DNA from: Clostridium thailandense
GTDB lineage: Bacteria; Bacillota; Clostridia; Clostridiales; Clostridiaceae
Reading direction: 5' to 3'
Length of the DNA stretch: 64,000 nt
Assembly (NCBI RefSeq): GCF_019207025.1
Contig: NZ_JAEEGC010000072.1
Coordinates: forward strand, 22,176-86,175
This document shows positions 55,381-63,981 of this stretch, piece by piece (position 1 is the stretch's first letter; every line of letters starts with the position of its first letter). The notes under the pieces were generated by a model, which was given only the letters and a program-made list of their open reading frames with translations, had not been told where the DNA came from and did not search any database. A program made the position numbers and the translations under genes.

Positions 55381-55690
55381 TTTTACAACCTCCACGCTCA
55401 AACAATTATAACATTTGATTATTAGTATATCATATATTGTGCAATTTTAAAAGCCAATGTTACTAAATACACTAAATAATATATCACATTTTATTATGTT
55501 TACGTTGTCAATTTTCTATTTTTCAACACAATAATGTTAAACTACTATATTTAAGTATATAATATCTTGCTGTACATTAGAACCAAACTGTTTATCTTGT
55601 TTTTCTATAACATTTATAATACATCGCATAATAAAATCTCGAAGGGTAAAACTAAAGCCGAAAATAATTATATGCTTAGGAGGTAGTAAA
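55381..55690. other. Divergent upstream region of Mn-catalase, no gene seen
   Basis: 310 AT-rich bases. GGAGG at 55680-55684 is the catalase ribosome site. I see no convincing sigma-A box and no strong palindrome; late-sporulation control is possible given the CotJC-like product, but no clear sigma-E or sigma-K box is visible. Confidence 0.45.
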
Positions 55691-56383
55691 ATGTTTAAAC
55701 ATGAAAAACAATTATTACATGAAGTTGGTGTAGAAAAGCCTAATCCAAATTATGCAGCAATGCTTCAGGAGCAATTAGGTGGTCCTCACGGTGAATTAAA
55801 AGCAGCTCTCCAATATTTATCCCAAAGCTTCCGTATAAAGGACATGGAAATAAAGGATTTATTTCTAGATATTGCTTCTGAAGAACTGGGTCATATGGAA
55901 ATGGTAGCTCAGACAGTGAACTTATTAAACGGGCATACTTTAGATGCTAATAATGCCACAATAGGAAACATTCAAGCACATGTTTCAACAGGACTTACAC
56001 CAGCTTTAACCAATGCATCTGGACAGCTTTGGACAGCTGCTTATGTAAATGAAACTGGCGATTTAGCTGCTGATATTTTATCTAATATTGCTGCAGAGCA
56101 AAGAGCAAAGGTTGTATATGAGTATCTGCATAGGCAGATTAACGATAAAAAAGTTAGGGAAACAATTGATTTTCTACTTAATAGAGAAGAGGCTCATAAT
56201 ACAATGTTCAGAGAAGCTTTTAATAAATTACAGGACACAGGTTCCTTGCGTGACTGGGGAATTACCAAGGATTCAAAACTTTATTTTAATTTATCAACTC
56301 CAGGCAATAATAGTTTTAATGCAAATAATCCTAAAGCACCATCTTTTAACAATCCTAATCCACAGGAATTAGTACATCATTAA
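55691..56383 (+). CDS. Manganese catalase family protein (CotJC-like)
   Basis: 230 aa, TAGGAGGTAG before ATG 55691. Four-helix bundle with dimanganese ligands: E35 (GGPHGELKAALQYL), E65 and H68 (ASEELGHMEMV), a third Glu in AAEQRAKVVYEYL, and His in NREEAHNTMFREAF. The length matches short Mn-catalases and CotJC spore-coat proteins (about 190-290 aa). The polar, Asn-rich tail (NNSFNANNPKAPSFNNPNP) is a variable extension. It probably disproportionates H2O2 in spores or stationary cells. A perfect terminator follows. Confidence 0.9.
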   Translation: MFKHEKQLLHEVGVEKPNPNYAAMLQEQLGGPHGELKAALQYLSQSFRIKDMEIKDLFLDIASEELGHMEMVAQTVNLLNGHTLDANNATIGNIQAHVSTGLTPALTNASGQLWTAAYVNETGDLAADILSNIAAEQRAKVVYEYLHRQINDKKVRETIDFLLNREEAHNTMFREAFNKLQDTGSLRDWGITKDSKLYFNLSTPGNNSFNANNPKAPSFNNPNPQELVHH

Positions 56384-56386
56384 AAT

Positions 56387-56430
56387 TAATACGGGGCTGT
56401 CGCACTTAGGTGTACGGCAGCCCCGTATTA
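56387..56430. terminator. Bidirectional terminator with repeat-family stem
   Basis: Perfect 13-bp stem TAATACGGGGCTG/CAGCCCCGTATTA (56387-56399 with 56418-56430). Its GGGGCTGTCGCACTT apex side resembles the outer arm of palindromic repeats A and D. Confidence 0.9.
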
Positions 56431-56433
56431 GCT

Positions 56434-57549
56434 TTAACTCACAATATCATCTTCAATCTTTTTTACAACTTCTATTAAAGCATCTATGTTTCTTGGCACT
56501 CTTAATCTCACAAAATTTTTCCTAAGTCCTATAAAACACTGTCCTGATTCTGTAACAACATTATTTTTCATAAAGGCCTTATATAAATCAACCTCTTTAT
56601 TTGGGTGCATCATTAACATTATAGGTGTTTCTAAACTGGTTTCTAATATTTTAATTTTTGAACATTCACCTATTAATCTATTTTTCGCATCCTTTATTTT
56701 ATATATAGAATCCTTAATAAACTCTGAATCTCTCAATGCTGCTGAGGCTATATTATAACTTATTGTATTTATACTAAAAGGAAGTTCCACTTTTTTAAAG
56801 TATTCTAAAAGTGATTTATTGCATACTACATATCCTACCCGTATACCGGCGAGTCCAAATCCTTTTGAAAAGGTTCTGATAACAAATAAATTAGAATATT
56901 TGTTTATTAATGAAATTACCGAATTATTTCTATCCATGAATTCACCATATGCTTCATCGATAACAACAGCTATATTCATCTTTTCTGCAGCTTCAATAAC
57001 CTTTATCAGTTCTGTTAATGGTATAACCTGACCTGTAGGATTATTGGGATTATCTATATAAATAGCTTGATGCCTATCATTCATTTTATTTATTAGTTTA
57101 TCAGCATCAAATTTAAAGTTTATATTATCCTTTAGTTCAATATATTCATATCGACCGCCTTGACTTTTTACATCTGTTATATACTCTGAAAATTGAGGAC
57201 AATATCCTAGTATACTGTATTCCTTATCTACAAAGAGCATATTAATTGTACTTAAAATTCCCATAGACCCACAGCCAAGCCTAATATTTTCACTACTTAT
57301 TTTTGCAATATCAGACCAATACTCAGATAGCTCTTCCCTAATTTTAGTATATGGATACTGCGGATAGTTATTTAAACTTTCTATATTAAATAGTTCTTTA
57401 TTATCACTAATTGTTCTAGAGCATCCAAAAGGATTAACTCCAAGAGAACAATCGATAATTTCTTTTTGCTCACAAAGGTATTCTTCACCTTCATCAACAT
57501 AACTTACTCTACTAAAATCATATATATGCTTCTTTATCTTTATATTCAT
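56434..57549 (-). CDS. HisC/CobD-like PLP-dependent aminotransferase under a sigma-54 promoter
   Basis: 371 aa, GAGGAGGGG before ATG 57549. Fold type I aminotransferase: SLGVNPFGCS, NYPQYPYTKIREEL, DNPNNPTGQVIP (cofactor Asn), IDEAYGEFMD (Asp, Tyr), and the PLP lysine in RTFSKGFGLAGIRVGY. This is the HisC (histidinol-phosphate aminotransferase) and CobD (threonine-phosphate decarboxylase) group; the substrate is open because no his or cob genes are adjacent. A sigma-54 promoter and an enhancer-binding activator lie directly upstream on the same strand, so it is tightly regulated. Confidence 0.8.
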   Translation of the reverse strand: MNIKIKKHIYDFSRVSYVDEGEEYLCEQKEIIDCSLGVNPFGCSRTISDNKELFNIESLNNYPQYPYTKIREELSEYWSDIAKISSENIRLGCGSMGILSTINMLFVDKEYSILGYCPQFSEYITDVKSQGGRYEYIELKDNINFKFDADKLINKMNDRHQAIYIDNPNNPTGQVIPLTELIKVIEAAEKMNIAVVIDEAYGEFMDRNNSVISLINKYSNLFVIRTFSKGFGLAGIRVGYVVCNKSLLEYFKKVELPFSINTISYNIASAALRDSEFIKDSIYKIKDAKNRLIGECSKIKILETSLETPIMLMMHPNKEVDLYKAFMKNNVVTESGQCFIGLRKNFVRLRVPRNIDALIEVVKKIEDDIVS

Positions 57550-57609
57550 GCCTTTCCCCTCCTCAAAATCTTATGGTTTTTAACTTCATAATTTTATTTA
57601 AGGAATAAA

Positions 57610-57629
57610 AAAGCAATAAATATGCCAAA
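57610..57629 (-). promoter_or_regulatory. Sigma-54 (-24/-12) promoter of the aminotransferase gene
   Basis: Minus strand TTTGGCATATTTATTGCTTT: GG at 57626-57625 and GC at 57614-57613 are separated by exactly 10 nt, matching TTGGCA-N6-TTGC. It places transcription start about 50 nt before the start codon. Confidence 0.8.
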
Positions 57630-57703
57630 CTATAAATGTTCTTCTAAGACCTTATCTCATCTAATTTAACATGGCTTTCCTCAAATTTAAAAAGAAGAAA
57701 AAG

Positions 57704-57719
57704 TGTAAAAATGTTTACA
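57704..57719. promoter_or_regulatory. Upstream activator site 1: TGTAAA-N4-TTTACA
   Basis: TGTAAA-AATG-TTTACA, a perfect 6-4-6 palindrome about 80 bp upstream of the -24 element, within A and T tracts. Same half-sites as the two at 57799-57830. Confidence 0.75.
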
Positions 57720-57798
57720 TTTTTTCTTCCTTTCCATTTTATTTGTCTCTTTAAACAAATAACTCAAGTACTGATTAATTAGACATTATTTACTTCTT

Positions 57799-57830
57799 TG
57801 TAAATTGTTTTACATGTAAATGTATTTACA
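57799..57830. promoter_or_regulatory. Upstream activator sites 2 and 3: two abutting TGTAAA-N4-TTTACA palindromes
   Basis: 57799-57814 (TGTAAA-TTGT-TTTACA) and 57815-57830 (TGTAAA-TGTA-TTTACA) are both perfect and directly adjacent. They overlap the last codons of the activator gene and lie 175-215 bp from the promoter. Confidence 0.78.
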
Positions 57831-59223
57831 CTTTATATTCTTTCAAAAGTTTATATAAAGTTGGCCTAGAAACTCCTAATAATTCTGAAGTCCTTTTCTT
57901 ATTTCCACCAGTTTGTTCCAATGTATCAACTAAAACTTTTTTGTCTATCTTAACTACTTCATTTTTTAAAAACCTTTTATATTTAGATTCCTTCAATCCT
58001 GCCAACTCTAAATTTGTATCTGTAATGTAATCCCCATCACAAATATAAATAGCCCTGGACAGCATATTTTCAAGCTCCCTTATATTCCCCGGCCAAGAAT
58101 ATTCGAGCATCATTTTCTTAGCTTCATTACTTAATCCTCTAATGTTTTTTCGTATCTTATCGTTAAACTTTTTAATAAAATAAGCTGCAAGTAATAAAAC
58201 GTCTTTTTCTCTTTCTCTTAATGGCGGTATTTCTATATACAAAACCTTTAACCTATAATACAAATCCCTTCTAAACTTACCTTGTTCAACAAGCTCCTCC
58301 AAATTTCTATTAGTTGCAGCAATTATTCTCACATCAACCTTAATAGGTCTGCTGCCTCCAATTCTGCTAATGCACATAGTTTCCAGAACCCTTAAAAGCT
58401 TTGCCTGTATATGTATTTGCATCTCTGCTAATTCATCAAGAAATAAAGTTCCTCCATGGGCTAATTCAAATTTACCAAGTTTCCCCCCTTTTTTAGCTCC
58501 AGTAAAGGCTCCTTCCTCATATCCAAATAATTCACTATCTATTAATTCACTTTGAAAATTAGCACAATTCAATGCAATAAAAGGCTTATTTTTTCTACTG
58601 CTATAGTTATGTATAGCTTGAGCGAATAATTCTTTACCGGTTCCACTTTCTCCAATTATTAAAATATTTTCACTGCTTTTAGCAAAAACTTTAGCTAATT
58701 TAATATTTTCTTTTACTCTTCTGCTTTCTCCCATAATATGATCAAAGTTGAAAAAAGCTTGGTATCCAGCCATTGTACTTGTGAGTTTCCTTGTTCTCTC
58801 TATACTTCTGAATATATCAATAGCACCAATAATTTCTTTTTTATCGTTAAATACGGGATATCCTGAGTTAACTAACTGAACATTTTTTTCTTTAAATCTG
58901 AGAAAATATTCTATATCTATAATACTTTTTTTCATCTCAAGAATTCCACTTAATAAAGGCTTATCTTTAGAAAAGCTATCTATTTTTTTACCTAATATCT
59001 CTTCTTTACTAGTTCCAATTATATTACAGCAGGATTTATTGGCGTATATCAAATATCCATCTTTATCACAGAAAGATATTCCCTCATTTACTGAATCCAA
59101 TGCCCTAAGCAGTAGTTCATTAAAATTAAGACAATCTATAATTTGATTAATACAAGCCTTATCAAAGTTATTATTATTTTCAAGCAATAAATCAATAATT
59201 TTTTTAATATCATAACTGCTCAT
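57826..59223 (-). CDS. Sigma-54-dependent transcriptional activator with PAS domain
   Basis: 465 aa, GAGGGGG before ATG 59223. An N-terminal PAS-like sensor (about 40-145, ISFCDKDGYLIYANKSCCNIIG) precedes the AAA+ domain (about 165-395): Walker A GESGTGKEL, the sigma-54 loop [12 protein letters not shown], Walker B GGTLFLDELAE, and WPGNIREL. A Fis-type helix-turn-helix is at the end (TGGNKKRTSELLGVSRPTLYKLL). It should bind enhancers and activate RNA polymerase-sigma-54. Three perfect palindromes and a sigma-54 promoter lie just downstream before the aminotransferase gene, its likely target. The signal is unknown. Confidence 0.92.
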   Translation of the reverse strand: MSSYDIKKIIDLLLENNNNFDKACINQIIDCLNFNELLLRALDSVNEGISFCDKDGYLIYANKSCCNIIGTSKEEILGKKIDSFSKDKPLLSGILEMKKSIIDIEYFLRFKEKNVQLVNSGYPVFNDKKEIIGAIDIFRSIERTRKLTSTMAGYQAFFNFDHIMGESRRVKENIKLAKVFAKSSENILIIGESGTGKELFAQAIHNYSSRKNKPFIALNCANFQSELIDSELFGYEEGAFTGAKKGGKLGKFELAHGGTLFLDELAEMQIHIQAKLLRVLETMCISRIGGSRPIKVDVRIIAATNRNLEELVEQGKFRRDLYYRLKVLYIEIPPLREREKDVLLLAAYFIKKFNDKIRKNIRGLSNEAKKMMLEYSWPGNIRELENMLSRAIYICDGDYITDTNLELAGLKESKYKRFLKNEVVKIDKKVLVDTLEQTGGNKKRTSELLGVSRPTLYKLLKEYKV

Positions 59224-59382
59224 ACCCTATCCCCCTCATGTACATTTATATTATTGTATTACAATAATTTCTAATTTTCTAATCAAATTTTAATCCTTCA
59301 CTAATTTTTCTCTAATTATTACCTACTATTATATAAGCATAAGGAAAAACAAAACACAAAAAAATTTATGGGAGGAATTAAA

Positions 59383-59844
59383 ATGACAATTTCAATTGAA
59401 CAAATCGATTTATTAAGAAAAAGAGCAAATGTAGGTTATAAGGAAGCTAAAGAAGCCTTAGAAAAATGTAAAGGTGATATAGTTGAAGCACTTGCATATT
59501 TAGAGGAGCAAAATAAGATAAAGCCTGAACGCGAATGTTTAAAGGATTCAACTTTTGTTAAAAAAGTCAAAAACCTTATTTCAAAAGCAAACAAGCTGAA
59601 GCTTGTAGTATCTAAAGATGATAAAACAATTTTAAATTTACCTTCTACCCTTGCTGTTCTATTTGGTATATTTGCAATGCCAGTTGCAGTAACAGCTCTA
59701 ATAATCGCCTTATTTACAAACTGCAAAATAAGATTTAAAAAAGACAATGGTGAAGAGTGCGATATAAATAGTAAAATAGATAAAGTTACTAATGCCGTAA
59801 GTAATGTTGCAAATAAAATAACTGAAGAAATAAAAAATGCTTAA
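59383..59844 (+). CDS. DUF4342-like protein with UBA-type N-terminus and membrane segment
   Basis: 153 aa from ATG 59383, with GGGAGGA 6-7 nt upstream; an ATG five codons earlier overlaps that site. Residues 1-45 form a UBA/EF-Ts-like three-helix motif (IDLLRKRANVGYKEAKEALEKCKGDIVEALAYL). A basic stretch and then a hydrophobic helix (about 95-115, TLAVLFGIFAMPVAVTALIIAL) follow, then an acidic tail. It matches the DUF4342 pattern. A membrane-tethered regulator role is conceivable but undemonstrated. It has its own terminator. Confidence 0.7.
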   Translation: MTISIEQIDLLRKRANVGYKEAKEALEKCKGDIVEALAYLEEQNKIKPERECLKDSTFVKKVKNLISKANKLKLVVSKDDKTILNLPSTLAVLFGIFAMPVAVTALIIALFTNCKIRFKKDNGEECDINSKIDKVTNAVSNVANKITEEIKNA

Positions 59845-59848
59845 AGTC

Positions 59849-59886
59849 AAGCCTGCTTATGATTTCATAAAGCAGGCTTTATTTTT
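59849..59886 (+). terminator. Terminator of the DUF4342-like gene
   Basis: Perfect 10-bp stem AAGCCTGCTT/AAGCAGGCTT (59849-59858 with 59870-59879), then TATTTTT. Confidence 0.9.
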
Positions 59887-59947
59887 CTAAAACGATGCTC
59901 ATAAAAATGATATAATAAATAAAAAACATATTTGGAGGATATTAAGT

Positions 59948-60631
59948 ATGGCAGGGGAGAAAATTCTTATTATAGAGGATGAGGTGAAGATTGCTAGATT
60001 TGTTCAGTTGGAACTTCAACATGAAGGCTATATTGTAGATCAGGCTCAAGATGGAAGAGTTGGTTTGGAAAAGGCTTTAAAAGATAACTTTAATCTTATA
60101 ATACTAGATGTAATGCTTCCCTCCTTAAATGGTATGGAAGTATTAAGAAGACTAAGACAAACTTCAGAAGTTCCTGTGATTATGCTTACTGCCAAAGATG
60201 AAACAATGGATAAGGTTATGGGACTTGATATTGGGGCTGATGATTATATGACAAAGCCCTTCGCTATTGAGGAGCTTCTTGCCCGTATTCGTGTTACTTT
60301 TAAGCACAAGAGGATTTCTGAATGTAACTCTAGCATTATTGAAATAGGCAGCTTAAAGCTGGATACAGATAAATATATTGTAACCTATAATGAAGAAACT
60401 ATAGATTTGACGAAAAAGGAATTTGATCTATTAAAATATTTAATGATAAATAAGGACATAGTACTTTCAAGAGAAAGCATTCTAGAAAAGGTATGGGAAT
60501 ACGATTATGCTGGAGACACTAATGTAGTTGATGTTTATATTCGTTATTTAAGAAGTAAAATAGATGATAGATTTAACGATAAATTTATTCATACTGTCCG
60601 AGGAGTGGGGTATCAGATAAAACATGAATAA
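59948..60631 (+). CDS. OmpR/PhoB-family response regulator
   Basis: 227 aa, GGAGG upstream of ATG 59948. Receiver domain: acidic pair E11-D12 (IIEDEVKIA), phosphoacceptor Asp in LIILDVMLPSLNG, T in VIMLTAKDE, K in DYMTKPFA. A winged helix follows (about 125-227) with the recognition segment VWEYDYAGDTNVVDVYIRYLRSKID and HTVRGVGYQI. It overlaps the kinase gene by 8 nt (translationally coupled), so the two form one two-component system. Targets are unknown. Confidence 0.95.
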   Translation: MAGEKILIIEDEVKIARFVQLELQHEGYIVDQAQDGRVGLEKALKDNFNLIILDVMLPSLNGMEVLRRLRQTSEVPVIMLTAKDETMDKVMGLDIGADDYMTKPFAIEELLARIRVTFKHKRISECNSSIIEIGSLKLDTDKYIVTYNEETIDLTKKEFDLLKYLMINKDIVLSRESILEKVWEYDYAGDTNVVDVYIRYLRSKIDDRFNDKFIHTVRGVGYQIKHE

Positions 60632-61796
60632 TATAAAATTTATTTTCAGATGCATATTTAAAATTATAAAGTTTCTATTTCTATCAATAAAATTCACTTT
60701 GAATTTTTTATCTAGAAACATAGATAGGGTAATTGAAAATATACTGAATAAACTTAGGTTCTCCATCACTTTCAAAATAACAATAACCTATATATTAACC
60801 TTTATTATAGTATTTTCTCTAATGAGTGCAGGAATACTTGGAAGTTTTAAATATTATATTGAAAGCGGCGCAAAGGATGATTATCTATCTATTCTCATTG
60901 CTATTTTAGCGACCTGTAATATTATCGGCTTGATTGTAATTATAATAATAGGCTCAAGAGCAAGCAAAAAATTTCTATCTCCTGTTTATACAATGACAGA
61001 AACAGTAAAGGAAATATCAATTAATGCTTTAGATAAAAGACTAGATGTAAGGGGCTCAAAAAATGAGCTTAAGGATTTAGCAAAAACCTTTAATGATATG
61101 TTAGATAGACTTCAAGTATCCGTTGAAAAGCAAAATCAATTTGTATCTGATGCCTCTCATGAGCTAAGGACTCCTATTTCCGTTATACAAGGCTATGCAA
61201 GCCTTTTAGATCGTTGGGGGAAGAATGATAAGGAAGTTCTTGAAGAATCTATTGAAGCAATAAAAAGTGAATCTGAAAGCATGAAGGACCTAATAGAAAA
61301 ACTTCTATTTCTTGCCCGTGGAGATAAGCATTCTCAAAAGGTGGAAAAGCAAAAATTTATGCTTAATGAATTAATTGATGAAATATTAAAAGAAACAAAA
61401 ATGATTGATACAAGTCATGACATACAAGGTGAATATAATTATGTGCTTGAAATTAATGCTGATAAAAAGCTCGTCAAAGAAGCTCTAAGAGTTTTTATAG
61501 ATAATAGTACAAAATATACGCCTGAAGGCGGCTCTATAAGATTGGATTCTTATAGGAAGGATGATAATGTTATTATAACAATTGGTGATACAGGTATGGG
61601 AATTTCAGATAAAGACCTTCCTCATATATTTGATAGATTTTATAGAGCTGATAAATCCAGAACTAAAACAAATGGTGGTACTGGTCTAGGTCTTGCTATT
61701 GCTAAATGGATAATTGACCAACATAATGGTGAAATTGAGGTCTGGAGTAAAGTAGATATAGGAACAGTGGTTAAAATTTCTCTTCCTTTAAAATAG
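60624..61796 (+). CDS. Membrane sensor histidine kinase, partner of the OmpR-type regulator
   Basis: 390 aa. Hydrophobic segments lie near residues 8-28, 47-72 and 88-112, with only a short extracellular loop (FKYYIESGAKDDY). HAMP about 115-165; HisKA with the phospho-His in FVSDASHELRTPISVIQG (about 175-190); HATPase with N-box FIDNSTKYTPEGG, GDTGMGI and GTGLGLAIA. The small loop suggests it senses the membrane or a partner protein rather than a soluble ligand. No strong ribosome site precedes ATG 60624; translation probably relies on coupling to the regulator gene. A palindromic repeat follows. Confidence 0.93.
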   Translation: MNNIKFIFRCIFKIIKFLFLSIKFTLNFLSRNIDRVIENILNKLRFSITFKITITYILTFIIVFSLMSAGILGSFKYYIESGAKDDYLSILIAILATCNIIGLIVIIIIGSRASKKFLSPVYTMTETVKEISINALDKRLDVRGSKNELKDLAKTFNDMLDRLQVSVEKQNQFVSDASHELRTPISVIQGYASLLDRWGKNDKEVLEESIEAIKSESESMKDLIEKLLFLARGDKHSQKVEKQKFMLNELIDEILKETKMIDTSHDIQGEYNYVLEINADKKLVKEALRVFIDNSTKYTPEGGSIRLDSYRKDDNVIITIGDTGMGISDKDLPHIFDRFYRADKSRTKTNGGTGLGLAIAKWIIDQHNGEIEVWSKVDIGTVVKISLPLK

Positions 61797-61965
61797 AGGG
61801 ACTGTTGAACTTATAAATATATACGGCCGAAAGGTGACTTACACTCCAGGATATGTTCCCAAGCTTCTGCACCATAAAAAGTTTTTATATGTGCTTTCAG
61901 CTTTTAGAACATATCCCTGCGTATAAATCGCCTTTCTGGTGTAGTTGTCTATATAGTGCAACACC
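61797..61965. repeat. Intergenic palindromic repeat, copy C
   Basis: A 169-bp imperfect palindrome. CCGAAAGGTGACTTA pairs with TATAAATCGCCTTTCTGG, AGGATATGTTC with GAACATATCCC, and the inner CATAAAAAGTTTTTATATG segment is itself nearly self-complementary. The right arm contains TTATACGCAGGGA (complement of 61914-61926). It lies between the convergent kinase and activator genes. Confidence 0.85.
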
Positions 61966-61982
61966 ATCTTTTATTCTATATT

Positions 61983-63893
61983 CTATTTTTCTTTTAGTTT
62001 CTTCCACAAAGTAGAACGACTAATACCAAGCTTTTCTGCAAGAAGTGCTTTATTATCTTTTATCTCCTTGTTCATAGCATTAATTATTTGTATTTCCATA
62101 TCCTTAAGCGATCCTTTTTTTATAATTAGAATATCCTCTATATTGTCGCTGGTTAAAAGTCCGCTATTTCTATTAGGAATATGTTCCTCCAGAAGCTGTT
62201 CTATAAAATCTTTATTTACTACCGATATATTTGATAAAATGACCATCTTTTCTATAAAATTTTCTAGTTCTCTTATATTACCGGGCCAATCATACTTTTT
62301 GAGTGAATTCATTCCTTCCTGTGTTATGTTATCAATACTTGTTTCATGTTTATTATTCATTAGTTCAATAAAGTTTTTCACCAAAAAAGGAATATCTTCT
62401 CTCCTTTCTCTAAGGGGTGGTATCTTCAAATTGAGTACATTGATTCTAAAATATAAGTCCTCTCTAAATTTCTTTTCAGCTACCATTCTATATAAATCAA
62501 GATTTGTAGCTGCTATAATTCTCACATCTACATTCAATACACAATCTCCACCTATCCTCATAACTTCTTTTTCCTGTAACACCCTGAGTAACCTGCTTTG
62601 AAGACTTAATGGAATCTCACCTATTTCATCTAAAAAAATAGTACCTTTATGAGCTAATTCAAATAAACCGAGTTTACCTCCTTTTTTAGCCCCTGTAAAA
62701 GCTCCTTCTTCATATCCGAAAAGCTCACTTTCTAAAAGATTTTCAGGTAATGCAGCACAATTTATAGCAACAAAAGGACCTTTTCTTCTAGGACTAATAT
62801 TATGTATACTTTGGGCAAAAAGTTCTTTTCCGCTTCCTGTTTCACCTTGAATTAAAACAGTAGTAGATGTTTTTCCAAACTGCATAGCTTGTTCCACTGT
62901 TTTTTTTATAGCTATACTTGAACCTATGATATTACTAAAAGAGTACTTAGCAATCAATCCCTTATTATAAAGGTTATTTCTCACCTTTTGCTCCAGCTTT
63001 TGCAGTTTCGATATCTCCGCAATAGTAATTATGCTACCAACTTGGTTATTATCCACATTTATAAGAATTTTATTTATAATTACAGGTATATCATTTATAT
63101 TGATCACTTTTCCCATCTGAATACTGTTATCTTCATATATATTAAAACCAAATTTACTTTTAAAATTAGAAATAGAAGTTCCTATTATATCATCACTGCT
63201 AATGTCTAATATCTTTTTTGCCACTGGATTTAATGTTGTAATAATACCATTTTCATCGATAGCAATAATGCCTTCTACAGAATGATCAACTATAGCTTTT
63301 AAACGCTCTGCCCTCTCTTTTTCTCTTCTTCCCAACTCTATTATATTATTTGCGGATATAATTGCTTGTTTTATAGATTTTTTGCTGCTCTTTATTAAAA
63401 CGCTATTAATTTGGTTTTGAGCTGCGAGGTTACAAATACAACTCCCCATATTTACTAATGTTATTTTTTCTTCTTTTTTTATGTTTTTTATTTGATTTTT
63501 TAGTTCACTGCTGTTAGCATAAGGAAAAATCTTAAAATCTATATCTAATACCTCTTTAAATTTTTCAAGGTCATCAAGTTCCTCTGTTTTATAACTCATA
63601 AGTGCAATTTTGTTTCCATATTCCTTAGCCTTAAGCAGTGCATCTAAAAAATCTGCTATGCTAATTACTATAGATACTACAGGTATATTTACTGTTTCTC
63701 TTATTGCCTGTGCTGTTCCACCCTGGCTAATTATTACATCAAAGTTTTCTTCCATCTTTTTAGCATACTTATGTCCGTCTTTCATTATACCACCCTGATA
63801 TATTGTCAGGGGAATTTTTAACTCTCGGGATATATTTTTAGCCTTTTCTGTTAAATCATCAGATATGGATATAACCAATATCTTAGGTTTCAT
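61983..63893 (-). CDS. PrpR-type sigma-54-dependent activator (PrpR_N-PAS-AAA-HTH)
   Basis: 636 aa from ATG 63893, with GGAGGA 7 nt upstream; an ATG five codons earlier is part of that site. The N-terminal PrpR_N ligand domain (about 1-185) has [12 protein letters not shown] and [14 protein letters not shown] domain follows (about 200-310, [24 protein letters not shown]). The AAA+ domain (about 322-560) has [34 protein letters not shown] and WPGNIREL. A Fis-type helix-turn-helix closes the protein ([15 protein letters not shown]). Relatives sense metabolites such as 2-methylcitrate. Target genes lie beyond the right edge or elsewhere. Confidence 0.93.
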   Translation of the reverse strand: MKPKILVISISDDLTEKAKNISRELKIPLTIYQGGIMKDGHKYAKKMEENFDVIISQGGTAQAIRETVNIPVVSIVISIADFLDALLKAKEYGNKIALMSYKTEELDDLEKFKEVLDIDFKIFPYANSSELKNQIKNIKKEEKITLVNMGSCICNLAAQNQINSVLIKSSKKSIKQAIISANNIIELGRREKERAERLKAIVDHSVEGIIAIDENGIITTLNPVAKKILDISSDDIIGTSISNFKSKFGFNIYEDNSIQMGKVININDIPVIINKILINVDNNQVGSIITIAEISKLQKLEQKVRNNLYNKGLIAKYSFSNIIGSSIAIKKTVEQAMQFGKTSTTVLIQGETGSGKELFAQSIHNISPRRKGPFVAINCAALPENLLESELFGYEEGAFTGAKKGGKLGLFELAHKGTIFLDEIGEIPLSLQSRLLRVLQEKEVMRIGGDCVLNVDVRIIAATNLDLYRMVAEKKFREDLYFRINVLNLKIPPLRERREDIPFLVKNFIELMNNKHETSIDNITQEGMNSLKKYDWPGNIRELENFIEKMVILSNISVVNKDFIEQLLEEHIPNRNSGLLTSDNIEDILIIKKGSLKDMEIQIINAMNKEIKDNKALLAEKLGISRSTLWKKLKEK

Positions 63894-63927
63894 TTGCAGT
63901 TCCTCCATCTAATTATTTATATATCTG

Positions 63928-63981
63928 GTGCATAGAATAAGGGTTATTGATTTAACCATCAATAACCCTTATTCTATGCAC
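63928..63981. terminator. Perfect 24-bp hairpin upstream of the PrpR-type gene
   Basis: Arms 63928-63951 and 63958-63981 are perfectly complementary over 24 bp around a 6-nt loop. The TATATCTGGTGCA at its left edge (63920-63932) is identical to 32324-32336 in repeat A. It may terminate a gene beyond the right edge, or control the activator gene that starts 35 bp away. Confidence 0.75.

Noticed and set aside
62068..62601. Rightward 177-codon frame inside the PrpR-type activator gene
   Set aside because: Antisense to conserved AAA+ motifs, no ribosome site and low-complexity composition.
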